Shown in pieces: positions 15,197-24,313 of a stretch of 64,000 bases of DNA; the stretch's first letter is position 1, and each line of letters starts with the position of its first letter. The translations under genes were made by a program, and so were the position numbers. The notes under the pieces were generated by a model. That model made no database searches and was not told where the DNA came from. It worked only from the letters and a program-made list of their open reading frames with translations. Source of the stretch: Scopulibacillus_A cellulosilyticus (lineage in GTDB: Bacteria; Bacillota; Bacilli; Bacillales; Sporolactobacillaceae); NCBI RefSeq assembly GCF_042665295.1, contig NZ_JBHTCO010000004.1:558001-622000 (forward strand), read 5' to 3'.

Positions 15197-17269
15197 ATGG
15201 AAGATTATCTTGTTATCGTCGAATCTCCCGCTAAAGCTAAAACAATCAAAAGATATCTTGGGGAAAAATATGAAGTTAAAGCGTCTATGGGACATGTCAG
15301 AGATCTCCCGAAAAGTCAAATGGGAGTGGATATAGACAATCAATTCAAACCAAAGTATATCACGATCCGCGGTAAAGGGCCGGTTTTAAAAGAATTAAAA
15401 TCAGCCGCCAAGAAAGTCAAAAAAGTTTATCTGGCTGCCGACCCTGATCGTGAAGGTGAAGCGATTGCATGGCACTTAGCCCACAGTCTGGACATTGATT
15501 CTGAATCTGATTGCCGGGTTGTTTTCAACGAAATTACAAAACAAGCAATCAAAGATGCATTCAAACATCCAAGAGCTATCAATATGGATCTTGTTGATGC
15601 CCAACAGGCCAGACGTGTACTCGACCGCCTTGTAGGATACAATATTAGTCCGCTCCTATGGAAAAAGGTCAAAAAAGGATTAAGTGCCGGACGTGTACAA
15701 TCAGTAGCGCTTAAACTGATTATTGAAAGAGAAAAAGAAATCAAAGACTTTAAGCCTGAAGAATATTGGACGATTCCAGGGAAATTTAAAGTTCGCGATG
15801 AAATTTTTGATGCAAGCTTTTACGGGATAGGCAATAAAAAAATTGAATTAAAAAATAAAGATGATGTTGATCAAGTGATGGAAAAATTGAAAGATAAACA
15901 ATTTGAAGTCACGAAGGTTCAGAAAAAAGAAAGAGCGCGAAATCCGGTCGCTCCGTTTATTACATCGACACTGCAGCAAGAAGCTGCACGAAAATTAAAT
16001 TTCAGAGCTAAAAAAACAATGATGATTGCCCAACAGTTATATGAAGGGATAGAACTTGGCAAGCAGGGAACAACGGGACTCATCACATATATGAGAACAG
16101 ATTCAACGCGAATATCAGACGTTGCTAAAGCAGAGGCCAGGGAATATATTACAGGAGCGTTTGGTGACAAGTATGTTGGCGGGAGGCAGCCAAAGAAGAA
16201 AAATCAAGAAAATGCCCAAGATGCTCACGAGGCGATTCGGCCGTCTTCTGTCATGAACCAACCGAAAGAAATTAAAGACTTTTTAAGCCGTGATCAATAC
16301 AGGCTGTATAAACTGATCTGGGAAAGGTTCGTTGCGAGTCAAATGGCTCCGGCAATTATGGATACTGTAAGAGCCGATTTAGTCCAATCAGATGTTGTTT
16401 TTCGTGCAACCGGTTCAAAAATTAAGTTCCCGGGTTTTATGAAGGTTTATATTGAAAGCAATGATGATAATAAAAAAGAAGAAGAAAACTTTTTGCCTGA
16501 ATTAGAAGAAGGTATGAAAGTTGATAAAGAACAGTTAGATCCAAAACAACATTTCACTCAGCCGCCTCCGCGGTATACTGAAGCAAGGCTTGTCAGAACG
16601 ATGGAAGAGCTTGGTATCGGACGGCCGTCGACATACGCACCGACAATTGATACAATACAAAGGCGCGGTTACGTTGTCCTTGATGACCGTAAATTTGTTC
16701 CTACTGAGCTTGGGGAAGTTGTTCTTGATTTGATCGTTGAATTCTTTCCGGAAATTATTGATGTAGATTTTACTGCAAAAATGGAAGATGATCTCGATTC
16801 AGTTGAAGAGGGAGAAACGAATTGGATTAAAATTATTGCTGATTTCTATACTGATTTCGAAAAGCATCTTGAAAAAGCCGAAAAAGAAATGAAAGAAGTA
16901 GAAATTAAAGATGAACCTGCGGGCATTGAATGTGACAAATGCGGTTCGGAAATGGTATATAAAATGGGGAGATACGGGAAATTTTTAGCTTGTTCTAATT
17001 TTCCTGACTGCCGTAACACAAAACCGATACTTAAGAAAGTCGGTGTCACTTGTCCGAAATGTAAAGAAGGAGAAATTGTTGAGCGCAGGAGTAAAAAACG
17101 AAGAATTTTTTACGGATGTGAACGTTATCCGGAGTGTGACTTTGTTTCATGGGATAAGCCGTTGCCAAGAGACTGTCCAAAATGCGGCGAATATCTCGTA
17201 GAGAAAAAGGCGAAAAAAGGGAAAATCGTTCAGTGCTCATCGTGTGACTATAAGGAAGAGCAATCATAA
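15197..17269 (+). CDS. topA: DNA topoisomerase I (type IA)
   Basis: TopA relaxes negative supercoils through a transient 5'-phosphotyrosine link. The TOPRIM domain has ESPAKAKTIKRYLG near residues 9-22 and DPDREGE at 82-88. The catalytic Tyr298 is in GLITYMRTDST. The C-terminus carries three four-cysteine zinc modules, the first at ECDKCGSEMVYK and the last at DCPKCGEYLVEK. At 690 residues it matches B. subtilis TopA. The ATG follows AAGGGGAG. It has its own promoter and a structured leader; trmFO follows. Confidence 0.98.
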   Translation: MEDYLVIVESPAKAKTIKRYLGEKYEVKASMGHVRDLPKSQMGVDIDNQFKPKYITIRGKGPVLKELKSAAKKVKKVYLAADPDREGEAIAWHLAHSLDIDSESDCRVVFNEITKQAIKDAFKHPRAINMDLVDAQQARRVLDRLVGYNISPLLWKKVKKGLSAGRVQSVALKLIIEREKEIKDFKPEEYWTIPGKFKVRDEIFDASFYGIGNKKIELKNKDDVDQVMEKLKDKQFEVTKVQKKERARNPVAPFITSTLQQEAARKLNFRAKKTMMIAQQLYEGIELGKQGTTGLITYMRTDSTRISDVAKAEAREYITGAFGDKYVGGRQPKKKNQENAQDAHEAIRPSSVMNQPKEIKDFLSRDQYRLYKLIWERFVASQMAPAIMDTVRADLVQSDVVFRATGSKIKFPGFMKVYIESNDDNKKEEENFLPELEEGMKVDKEQLDPKQHFTQPPPRYTEARLVRTMEELGIGRPSTYAPTIDTIQRRGYVVLDDRKFVPTELGEVVLDLIVEFFPEIIDVDFTAKMEDDLDSVEEGETNWIKIIADFYTDFEKHLEKAEKEMKEVEIKDEPAGIECDKCGSEMVYKMGRYGKFLACSNFPDCRNTKPILKKVGVTCPKCKEGEIVERRSKKRRIFYGCERYPECDFVSWDKPLPRDCPKCGEYLVEKKAKKGKIVQCSSCDYKEEQS

Positions 17270-17345
17270 AATGAAAGGCTCAATGTATTTTCTTAATCCC
17301 CTATTAATGGTTAGATGAATAGATCGGGTGTTATTGTCTGTTATT

Positions 17346-17387
17346 TTCTGCCCGGACTTCAGTGTTTTACTAAAGTTTGAGGCAGAA
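17346..17387 (+). promoter_or_regulatory. Hairpin in the topA-trmFO gap
   Basis: TTCTGCC (17346-17352) pairs with GGCAGAA (17381-17387), with a possible inner ACTT/AAGT pair. A second small hairpin CGGT-TGC-ACCG follows. There is no T-run, so this is not a terminator. The 150-nt gap shows no clear promoter, and the function is unknown. Confidence 0.3.
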
Positions 17388-17425
17388 GACGGACGGTTGC
17401 ACCGGAGTAAAACGGAGGAATGATC

Positions 17426-18733
17426 TTGACCACACAACATGTCACGGTGGTCGGTGCGGGGCTTGCCGGAAGTGAAGCTGCATGGCAGCTGGCTAAGCGC
17501 GGCATCCAAGTCCATCTTTACGAGATGAGGCCAGTCAAGCAAACACCGGCCCACCATACCGATAAATTTGCAGAACTTGTATGTACAAACTCACTCAGAT
17601 CTAATGCATTAACCAATGCTGTTGGTGTATTAAAAGAAGAAATGCGACTGTTAGATTCGGTAATTATTTCTTCAGCTGATAAATGTGCGGTCCCTGCCGG
17701 CGGCGCATTAGCGGTTGACCGTCATGAATTCTCAGCAAATGTCACAGAACGGGTAAAGGAACATCCGCTCGTTAAAGTTTTTAATGAGGAAGTGGATGGC
17801 ATCCCTGATGGACCAACTGTTATTGCGACTGGCCCGTTAACATCGGACAAACTTTCAGCCTCTTTGAAGTCATTAACAGGTGAAGACTATTTGTATTTTT
17901 ATGATGCCGCAGCGCCTATTATTGAAACTGATAGTATTGACAGGGACAAAGTCTATCTAAAATCCCGCTATGATAAAGGTGATGCTGCATATCTTAATTG
18001 TCCAATGACAGAAGAAGAGTTTGACCGGTTTTATGATGCGCTCGTATCAGCGGAAACAGTGTCACTGAAAGACTTTGAGAAAGAAGTTTTTTTTGAAGGG
18101 TGCATGCCAATAGAAGTCATGGCCAAACGCGGTAAGAAAACGATGCTTTTTGGACCTATGAAACCGGTGGGATTAGAAGATCCAAAGACCGGAAAACGTC
18201 CTTATGCAGTGGTTCAATTGCGTCAAGATAACGCATCTGGTACATTATATAATGTTGTTGGATTTCAAACGCATTTAAAATGGGGGCCGCAAAAAGAAAT
18301 TATCCGTATGATTCCGGGTTTGGAAAACGCTGATATTGTACGTTACGGTGTCATGCATCGAAACACCTTTGTTAATTCACCGAAGCTGTTGAAGCCAACT
18401 TATCAATACTGCGGAAGAGAAGACTTATTCTTTGCCGGACAAATGACGGGTGTAGAAGGATATGTTGAATCAGCTGCATCCGGGCTCATTGCCGGAATTA
18501 ATGCCGCACGGCTTGTAAGCGGACAAAATCCGGTTGTCTTTCCTGAACAAACTGCAATTGGAAGTATGGCGCATTATATTACAACTGCAAATGCAGACAA
18601 CTTTCAGCCAATGAACGCAAACTTCGGTCTTTTCCCGCCGCTGGAAAAGAAAATTAAGAATAAACAAGAGCGTAATGAACAGTACGCTAAGCGAGCATTG
18701 GGAACAATTCAGAATTTTGTTACAAAATTGTAA
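17426..18733 (+). CDS. trmFO: Folate-dependent tRNA (uracil54-C5)-methyltransferase TrmFO
   Basis: TrmFO makes ribothymidine at position 54 of tRNA using methylenetetrahydrofolate and FADH2. The FAD-binding motif VVGAGLAGSEAAWQLA is at the N-terminus, and FAELVCTNSLRSN, CAVPAGGALAVDR and the GVEGYVESAASGLIAGINAA block are family marks. I start at TTG 17426: GGAGG (17414-17418) then has 7-nt spacing, while an in-frame ATG at 17420 would be only 1 nt away. This gives 435 residues, the B. subtilis length. A hairpin follows the stop. Confidence 0.96.
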   Translation: MTTQHVTVVGAGLAGSEAAWQLAKRGIQVHLYEMRPVKQTPAHHTDKFAELVCTNSLRSNALTNAVGVLKEEMRLLDSVIISSADKCAVPAGGALAVDRHEFSANVTERVKEHPLVKVFNEEVDGIPDGPTVIATGPLTSDKLSASLKSLTGEDYLYFYDAAAPIIETDSIDRDKVYLKSRYDKGDAAYLNCPMTEEEFDRFYDALVSAETVSLKDFEKEVFFEGCMPIEVMAKRGKKTMLFGPMKPVGLEDPKTGKRPYAVVQLRQDNASGTLYNVVGFQTHLKWGPQKEIIRMIPGLENADIVRYGVMHRNTFVNSPKLLKPTYQYCGREDLFFAGQMTGVEGYVESAASGLIAGINAARLVSGQNPVVFPEQTAIGSMAHYITTANADNFQPMNANFGLFPPLEKKIKNKQERNEQYAKRALGTIQNFVTKL

Positions 18734-18746
18734 AATCTATTGTCAC

Positions 18747-18779
18747 GGCTCCTAAATTATGATAATATTTAGGAGCCTT
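18747..18779 (+). terminator. Probable terminator after trmFO
   Basis: GGCTCCTAAAT (18747-18757) pairs perfectly with ATTTAGGAGCC (18767-18777) over a 9-nt loop. Only TTCT follows, so it may be leaky into xerC. Confidence 0.6.
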
Positions 18780-18809
18780 CTGAGGTAAGCGGATGAAAAG
18801 GTGATCATA

Positions 18810-19700
18810 ATGAATAAGTATTTGGATATGTTTTTACGCTTCTTGGAAGTTGAGAAGCATGCTTCAAAACATACCATTATGAACTACACCAAGGACATTG
18901 AGGTTTTTTTTCTCTTTATGAAGCAGCAGGCGCTTGAAGGTGTTGCTGCTGTTTCCTATGCTTCAGTAAGGGTTTTTCTCACGGAAATGCTTGAGAGGGG
19001 TTACTCAAGGCGAACTGTTGCCCGTAAGGTATCAAGCCTCAGAAGCTTTTACCGTTATTTGGTTAAAGAAGGCGTTGTATTTGATAATCCCTTTGCACTC
19101 ACTCACCTCCCTAAGCAAGAACACAGGTTGCCAAAGTTTTTATATCAAGAAGAATTGGGTAAGCTGTTTGATGTTGAAGATTTAACTCAACCGCTTGGAC
19201 AGCGTAATCAAGCTATTTTAGAAGTTCTTTACGGCACCGGTGTCAGGGTTAGTGAATGTGTAGGTATCACACTTATGGACTTGGATCTTGATTTGGGTGT
19301 TGTCTTAGTAAAAGGAAAAGGCAGGAAAGAGCGTTACATACCTTTGGGAAGCTTTGCGTGCGATGCAATTGAGAGATATCTGGCGGATGGCAGACAAAAG
19401 CTTGTAAAGAGTGACAAAAAACAAAACTATTTGTTTCTCAATTACCGCGGCGGACAACTTTCATCCCGGAGCGTACGAACTATACTGAATAAGCAAATAC
19501 AAAAAGCTTCCCTGACAATAAAAATAAGTCCGCATACTTTAAGACATACTTTTGCTACTCACTTGCTTGATGCAGGCGCTGACTTGAGGTCTGTTCAGGA
19601 ATTGTTGGGTCATGCAGAGCTGTCAACAACACAAATTTATACGCACGTTACGAAGGAGAGACTTCGAGAAGCATATATTAATCATCATCCTCGTGCATAA
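18810..19700 (+). CDS. xerC: Tyrosine recombinase XerC (CodV)
   Basis: XerC with XerD resolves chromosome dimers at dif. The 296-residue protein has an N-terminal SAM-like core-binding domain and a C-terminal catalytic domain. The catalytic set is visible: Arg146 in GTGVRVSE, a Lys in VKGKGRKER, His242 and Arg245 in PHTLRHTF, His268 in LLGHAELSTTQ and nucleophile Tyr277 in IYTHV. The ATG at 18810 uses AAAAGGTG; an in-frame GTG at 18801 overlaps that site. The order xerC-hslV-hslU-codY is the B. subtilis codVWXY order, so this is chromosomal XerC and not a mobile-element integrase. Confidence 0.95.
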   Translation: MNKYLDMFLRFLEVEKHASKHTIMNYTKDIEVFFLFMKQQALEGVAAVSYASVRVFLTEMLERGYSRRTVARKVSSLRSFYRYLVKEGVVFDNPFALTHLPKQEHRLPKFLYQEELGKLFDVEDLTQPLGQRNQAILEVLYGTGVRVSECVGITLMDLDLDLGVVLVKGKGRKERYIPLGSFACDAIERYLADGRQKLVKSDKKQNYLFLNYRGGQLSSRSVRTILNKQIQKASLTIKISPHTLRHTFATHLLDAGADLRSVQELLGHAELSTTQIYTHVTKERLREAYINHHPRA

Positions 19701-19715
19701 CAAGGAGGGAGCATT

Positions 19716-20255
19716 TTGAGTCAATTTCATGCAACAACCATTTTTGCCATTCATCACAATGGAAAATGTGCTATGGCTGGCGATGGCCAGGTAACACTTG
19801 GGCAATCAGTTGTGATGAAACATTCGGCCAGGAAAGTTCGTAAATTATATAACGGTAAAGTCGTTGCAGGATTTGCAGGTTCAGTTGCCGATGCTTTTAC
19901 CTTGTATGAAAAATTTGAAGGCCGTTTGGAAAAATATAATGGTAATCTCCAAAGGGCAGCCGTTGAATTAGCTAAAGAATGGCGGAGCGATAAAATGCTC
20001 AGACAGTTGGAAGCAATGCTTATTGTCATGGATCAAACCGGCCTTTTACTTGTATCAGGTACAGGTGAAGTGATAGAGCCGGATGATGGGATACTTGCTA
20101 TTGGGTCAGGCGGCAATTATGCTCTTGCGGCCGGCAGGGCTCTCAAGCGCCATAATGAGCATCTTTCTGCAAAGGAAATAGCAAAAACAGCTTTAGAAAT
20201 TGCCAGTGACATTTGTGTTTTCACCAATAATAATATTATTGTTGAAGAGCTGTAA
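19716..20255 (+). CDS. hslV: ATP-dependent protease subunit HslV (ClpQ/CodW)
   Basis: HslV is the proteolytic chamber of the HslUV/ClpYQ protease. The 179-residue chain contains GDGQVTLGQSVVMKH, KVVAGFAGSVADAFTL and IGSGGNYALAAGRAL. The start is TTG at 19716 with AAGGAGGG. The mature N-terminus would be Ser (MSQFHATTIF), with the usual catalytic TTI shifted five residues inward. B. subtilis ClpQ has the same MSSFHATTIF arrangement and is known as an N-terminal serine protease. hslU follows after 17 nt. Confidence 0.96.
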   Translation: MSQFHATTIFAIHHNGKCAMAGDGQVTLGQSVVMKHSARKVRKLYNGKVVAGFAGSVADAFTLYEKFEGRLEKYNGNLQRAAVELAKEWRSDKMLRQLEAMLIVMDQTGLLLVSGTGEVIEPDDGILAIGSGGNYALAAGRALKRHNEHLSAKEIAKTALEIASDICVFTNNNIIVEEL

Positions 20256-20272
20256 AAGAGGAGGATGTCTAG

Positions 20273-21670
20273 ATGTCTAAAGCTTTGACACCAAAACAAA
20301 TTGTTGAGCAGCTTGATCAATTTGTTATTGGACAGAATAAAGCCAAAAAGTCCGTTGCAATCGCCCTTAGAAACCGTTACCGCCGATCATTAATGGATGA
20401 AAAAATCCGTGAAGAAATCGTACCCAAAAATATTTTAATGATCGGTCCGACAGGTGTAGGTAAAACAGAAATTGCCCGGCGTTTGGCGAAACTGTCCGGC
20501 GCGCCATTTATTAAACTTGAAGCAACTAAGTTTACAGAGGTTGGCTATGTCGGGCGTGATGTAGAATCAATGGTTAGGGACCTTGTTGAAACGTCGGTGC
20601 GAATGGTTAGAGAAGAACAGATGGTTGAAGTAAAAACCAAGGCCGAAGAATTGGCCAATGAGCGCCTCGTTAAATTACTTGTGCCGTCAGAGAAAAAAAC
20701 AGCGCAAATGAAGAATCCGTTTGATATGTTTTTTGGCGGCCAAAATCAAAACTCGAATGACAGCGAAGAACCTAAGGAAGAACAATCAATTCGGGAAAAA
20801 CGCCAACAAACGCGAAAATTGTTGGATCTTGGCGAATTAGAAGATCATATGGTTACCGTTGAAGTTGAAGAACAACAGCAGCAAGGCATGTTTGACTTGT
20901 TCCAAGGAGCGGGTATGGAACAACTGGGCATGAATATGCAGGATATGTTAGGTAATCTCATGCCAAAACGCAAAAAACGTCGAAAATTGACAGTTAAAGA
21001 GGCGCGGAAAGTACTGACTCAAGATGAAGCGCAAAAATTGATTGACATGGATGAAGTCACACAAGAAGCTGTCATGCGTGCCGAACAATCGGGTATTATA
21101 TTCATTGATGAAATTGATAAAATTACCGGAAAAAACCAAAATTCCGGTGATGTTTCCCGAGAAGGCGTACAACGGGATATTCTTCCGATTGTAGAAGGGT
21201 CAACCGTTATGACCAAGTACGGAACGGTTAAAACCGACCACATTTTATTTATTGCTGCCGGCGCCTTTCATATGTCAAAACCGTCGGATCTTATTCCGGA
21301 ACTTCAAGGGCGTTTTCCGATTCGAGTCGAACTCTCTAACTTGTCAGTCGACGATTTTGTTAATATTTTAGTGGAGCCCAGCAATGCTCTCTTAAAGCAA
21401 TATCAAGCTTTATTAAAAACTGAAGGTATAAATATTGAGTTTTCTGACGATGCTATTCGTAAAATTGCTACGATTGCTTATGAAGTAAATCAGGAAACCG
21501 ATAATATTGGCGCTAGACGCCTGCACACGATTCTGGAAAAATTGCTTGAAGACTTGTCTTATGAGGCACCCGATATTACCTTGGAGAAAATCACAATCAC
21601 GCCGGAGTATGTGGAAGAAAAATTAGCGTCTATCGTAAAAAACAGAGATTTGAGTCAATACATTTTATAA
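20273..21670 (+). CDS. hslU: ATP-dependent unfoldase HslU (ClpY/CodX)
   Basis: HslU is the AAA+ hexamer that unfolds substrates into HslV. Walker A GPTGVGKTE is at residues 58-66 and Walker B IIFIDEID at 275-282. Between them lies the intermediate domain (about 110-240), which includes a Gln-rich stretch. GARRLHTILEKLLEDLSYEAP and the C-terminal LSQYIL, which inserts into HslV, are present. It has 465 residues. It is 17 nt after hslV with RBS GAGGAGG, and codY follows after 26 nt. Confidence 0.98.
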   Translation: MSKALTPKQIVEQLDQFVIGQNKAKKSVAIALRNRYRRSLMDEKIREEIVPKNILMIGPTGVGKTEIARRLAKLSGAPFIKLEATKFTEVGYVGRDVESMVRDLVETSVRMVREEQMVEVKTKAEELANERLVKLLVPSEKKTAQMKNPFDMFFGGQNQNSNDSEEPKEEQSIREKRQQTRKLLDLGELEDHMVTVEVEEQQQQGMFDLFQGAGMEQLGMNMQDMLGNLMPKRKKRRKLTVKEARKVLTQDEAQKLIDMDEVTQEAVMRAEQSGIIFIDEIDKITGKNQNSGDVSREGVQRDILPIVEGSTVMTKYGTVKTDHILFIAAGAFHMSKPSDLIPELQGRFPIRVELSNLSVDDFVNILVEPSNALLKQYQALLKTEGINIEFSDDAIRKIATIAYEVNQETDNIGARRLHTILEKLLEDLSYEAPDITLEKITITPEYVEEKLASIVKNRDLSQYIL

Positions 21671-21696
21671 GAAGTTATTAGGAGGATTTTTTAATC

Positions 21697-22473
21697 ATGG
21701 AACTTTTAGAAAAAACAAGAAAAATTAATAACATGCTGCAAGGTACAAAAACACAAGTGAATTTCAATGAGATGGCGCAGACGCTTCGCGATGTCATCGA
21801 TTCTAACGTGTTAGTTGTCAGCCGCCGCGGTAAATTATTAGGCATGGCACTTAAGTTAGAATTTGAAAACGAACGTATGAAACATATGTTTGAGGAAAGA
21901 CAATTTCCGCAAGATTATACACAAAATTTATTTACAATTAATGAAACATCGCCAAACCTTGATATTAACCATCCATTAACCGCTTTTCCAATTGAAAACA
22001 AAGAGTTGTTTGAAGGCGGCTTAACGACAATCGTACCAATCGTCGGCGGCGGTGACCGTCTGGGGACTCTTATCCTTTCCCGTATTGGCAACCCGTTTGA
22101 AGATGATGAATTAATTCTTGGCGAATACGGAGCTACTGTTGTAGGTATGGAAATTCTTCGCGAGAAAACAGAAGAAATTGAAGAAGAAGCAAGAGAAAAA
22201 GCAATTGTACAAATGGCTATCAGTTCGTTATCCTATAGTGAGCTTGAAGCTATTGAACACATTTTTGAAGAACTTGACGGTAAAGAAGGTCTTCTGGTTG
22301 CAAGTAAAATAGCTGACCGCGTCGGTATTACACGCTCTGTAATCGTTAACGCATTAAGAAAATTAGAAAGTGCAGGCGTTATCGAATCCCGCTCGCTTGG
22401 AATGAAAGGTACTTATATTAAAGTGCTTAATGACAAGTTTCTTGTTGAATTGAACAGAATTAAAGGTGAATAA
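21697..22473 (+). CDS. codY: GTP- and branched-chain amino acid-sensing repressor CodY
   Basis: CodY represses nutrient-stress genes when isoleucine/valine and GTP are plentiful. The 258-residue protein has the N-terminal GAF-type ligand domain starting MELLEKTRKINNMLQ and a C-terminal winged helix near residues 205-245, containing ASKIADRVGITRSVIVNALRKLESAG as a continuous motif in two parts. RBS TAGGAGG precedes the ATG. It ends the xerC-hslVU-codY unit. In B. subtilis CodY also controls the fla/che operon that lies directly downstream here. Confidence 0.98.
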   Translation: MELLEKTRKINNMLQGTKTQVNFNEMAQTLRDVIDSNVLVVSRRGKLLGMALKLEFENERMKHMFEERQFPQDYTQNLFTINETSPNLDINHPLTAFPIENKELFEGGLTTIVPIVGGGDRLGTLILSRIGNPFEDDELILGEYGATVVGMEILREKTEEIEEEAREKAIVQMAISSLSYSELEAIEHIFEELDGKEGLLVASKIADRVGITRSVIVNALRKLESAGVIESRSLGMKGTYIKVLNDKFLVELNRIKGE

Positions 22474-22511
22474 AAACTTATTAATCGGCAATTTTTAAGC
22501 AAAACTTCTCA

Positions 22512-22555
22512 GCAGCCTTGGATCAACAGAGCCGATTCAGGGCTGCAAAATTTTT
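22512..22555 (+). terminator. Probable terminator after codY
   Basis: GCAGCC (22512-22517) and GGCTGC (22541-22546) form a 6-bp stem with a long loop that can pair further within itself. AAAATTTTT follows. Confidence 0.5.
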
Positions 22556-22618
22556 CGGTAAAATAGTTTCTTTTTTCTGCAAATTAGTGTATGATCTATT
22601 TTAAGATAATTTTTTTGG

Positions 22619-22627
22619 TGTTATAAT
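22619..22627 (+). promoter_or_regulatory. Candidate extended -10 promoter upstream of fla/che
   Basis: TG (22619-22620) plus TATAAT (22622-22627) is a perfect extended -10. The -35 position holds TTTTAA, a poor match. It would drive flgB onward from about 390 nt upstream. Confidence 0.45.
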
Positions 22628-23027
22628 AGCTTCTTTTATACCTTTAGTCTCTTTTACCCCTGAAAACACTTAATTAACCTTTTCCCCTATCAGCAAGCAA
22701 TAAAATTTTTTTTGACGATAAAAAACACCTAATCCCCAAAATCTGTTGGAATTCAAATATTTTATCCTCACAAACATTTGATTAAAAGTTCCCGTGATTT
22801 AAATGGCTTTTTAAAAGTGAGAATAAGCGACAAATTTCTTAGAAAATACTTTGAAATTGATCAAAAAAATTCATTCTGCAAAATCAAATAGTAAAATAGA
22901 CCTATGGAAATTCGTCATAAATTAGAGAATAATGACATGTAGCGGTGAATTTTGGAGAAAAAGTTGTATTTATATGTAATTTTTTGTTAGACTGCCAATA
23001 ATTAATTTGTAATGATGAGGGATAGAA

Positions 23028-23414
23028 ATGAATGTTCAATATCAATCTGTGACATCTTTACTTGAAAAAGCCTTGGATAATACCTCTGTTAGGCAGAAGG
23101 TCATAGGCCAAAATATCGCAAATATTGATACGCCAAATTATAAGGCGAAACAAGTCACTTTTCAAAATGAATTAAATAGTGCATTAGAAGCTAATAAAAC
23201 GGACTCTAAACATATTTCTTTTAGTAATGAAAGTGAAAAAGAACCGAGAATTACAATAGATCATTCAACATCGTTGCAAAACAATGGAAACAATGTCGAT
23301 ATTGACAAAGAAATGTCTGAGCTGGCTGAAAATCAAATTGACTACCAGGCATTAGTAACCGCAGTTAGTCAAAAGTTTCAGCAATATAAAATGGTGCTGG
23401 GAGGAGGCAAATAG
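23028..23414 (+). CDS. flgB: Flagellar basal-body rod protein FlgB
   Basis: FlgB forms part of the proximal rod that crosses the cell wall. The 128-residue protein has the rod-protein signature RQKVIGQNIANIDTPNYKAKQVTFQ, in adjoining blocks at residues 22-46, and a C-terminal helix LAENQIDYQALVTAVSQKFQQYK that packs in the rod. There is no signal peptide, as expected for a type III export substrate. It is the first gene of the fla/che operon, with RBS GAGGGA, and flgC starts 4 nt after it. Confidence 0.97.
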   Translation: MNVQYQSVTSLLEKALDNTSVRQKVIGQNIANIDTPNYKAKQVTFQNELNSALEANKTDSKHISFSNESEKEPRITIDHSTSLQNNGNNVDIDKEMSELAENQIDYQALVTAVSQKFQQYKMVLGGGK

Positions 23415-23417
23415 GAA

Positions 23418-23861
23418 ATGGGGATGTTTGACGGTCTAAATATTTCCGCTTCGGCTCTAACAGCACAAAGGCTTAGAATGGATGTCATCTCATCGAATAT
23501 GGCTAACGCTGATACAACTAGAAGTAAACTAGTTAATGGCAAGTGGCAGCCGTACCAGCGGAAAGAAGTCGAGATGGCGCCGATAAATCCTGGATTTCAA
23601 TCACACCTGAATAACGCTTTAAGCAATTCAGCAGGCGGCGTAGAAGTAAAACAAATTACCAATGATCCGACACCTTTTAAAGAGGTTTATCAACCGGAAA
23701 ATCCTGAAGCGGATAAAAACGGCTACGTTAAAATGCCGAATGTTGACCCCTTGAAAGAAATGGTCGACTTAATGAGTGCCACGAGGTCATATGAAGCAAA
23801 TGTTACCGTACTTAATGCTAATAAGGATATGTTATTAAAAGCTCTTGATATTGGGAAGTAG
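23418..23861 (+). CDS. flgC: Flagellar basal-body rod protein FlgC
   Basis: FlgC is a second proximal rod subunit exported by the flagellar type III apparatus. The N-terminal rod motif LTAQRLRMDVISSNMANADTT and the C-terminal DLMSATRSYEANVTVLNANKDML are diagnostic. At 147 residues it is normal. It sits between flgB and fliE with 4-12 nt spacing, in the order universal to Bacillus fla/che operons. Confidence 0.97.
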   Translation: MGMFDGLNISASALTAQRLRMDVISSNMANADTTRSKLVNGKWQPYQRKEVEMAPINPGFQSHLNNALSNSAGGVEVKQITNDPTPFKEVYQPENPEADKNGYVKMPNVDPLKEMVDLMSATRSYEANVTVLNANKDMLLKALDIGK

Positions 23862-23872
23862 GTGAAAAAGCA

Positions 23873-24166
23873 ATGAATGTTGTCCCAGTTAACAATGTCA
23901 ATATTCATCCTTCGGCCGGCGGTCAGCCATTGACGTCAAAAACAAAGACATCTTTTTCTAAAGTATTGAACAATGCACTCGATAAAGTAAATCAATCGTT
24001 AACAAAATCAGATCAAAGTATGACTGAAATTGCTTCAGGAAATGTCCAAAACTTACATAATGCGATGATTGATATTCAGAAGTCTAATATTCTTCTTCAA
24101 GCAACTGTTGAAGTACGAAATAAAGTAATCGATGCCTATCAGGAAATGATGAGGATGCAAATCTAG
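23873..24166 (+). CDS. fliE: Flagellar hook-basal body protein FliE
   Basis: FliE joins the MS ring to the rod and is the first exported rod component. The 97-residue protein contains SFSKVLNNALDKVNQ and the conserved C-terminus VRNKVIDAYQEMMRMQI. RBS TAGGTG precedes the ATG. The gene to fliF, normally immediately adjacent, is separated here by 183 nt containing an R1 repeat copy. Confidence 0.95.
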   Translation: MNVVPVNNVNIHPSAGGQPLTSKTKTSFSKVLNNALDKVNQSLTKSDQSMTEIASGNVQNLHNAMIDIQKSNILLQATVEVRNKVIDAYQEMMRMQI

Positions 24167-24180
24167 TAATCTGTCTGAGG

Positions 24181-24313
24181 TTGTTCAAAAAGCCCGGGGA
24201 ACCATTGTGCGGTGTTTTGGTAAATCCGCCGCCGGAGTATTGTTCTAAGAGTAACGCCGTTTTCACCGTACGAAGGGCAGTTTATTCAGATTGCAGCTTT
24301 CCTCCTTTTTAAC
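24181..24313 (+). repeat. Repeat R1, diverged copy D
   Basis: The left end TTGTTCAAAAAGCCCGGGGAA (split here as TTGTTCAAAAAG plus CCCGGGGAA) matches the left end of copy B, and the right end CCTCCTTTTTAAC matches CCTCCTTTTTGAAC. The interior is unlike copies A-C and lacks the TACTTCT hairpin. It lies inside the fla/che operon, between fliE and fliF. Confidence 0.55.

Larger units (their letters stand above)
22474..23027. other. 554-nt non-coding control region between codY and flgB
   Basis: This AT-rich stretch has no credible gene on either strand. It holds a probable codY terminator (22512-22555), an extended -10 element (22619-22627) and, near flgB, a SigD-like -10 GCCAATAA (22994-23001) whose -35 is poor. 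The remaining roughly 350 nt would be a long 5' leader if the upstream promoter is used. I found only weak partial matches to a CodY box. Confidence 0.6.

Noticed and set aside
14990..15343. A 117-codon minus-strand frame opposite the topA promoter and 5' end.
   Set aside because: It overlaps the topA promoter, leader and coding start, and its composition is that of an antisense shadow.
18810..19700. The tyrosine recombinase as a phage or island integrase.
   Set aside because: Its place before hslVU-codY and its sequence identify the housekeeping XerC/CodV. No attachment sites or phage genes are near.
22840..22985. CodY-box-like sequences upstream of flgB, for example AATTTTGGAGAAAAA.
   Set aside because: By eye only about 9 of 15 positions match the AATTTTCWGAAAATT consensus, which is expected by chance in such AT-rich DNA.
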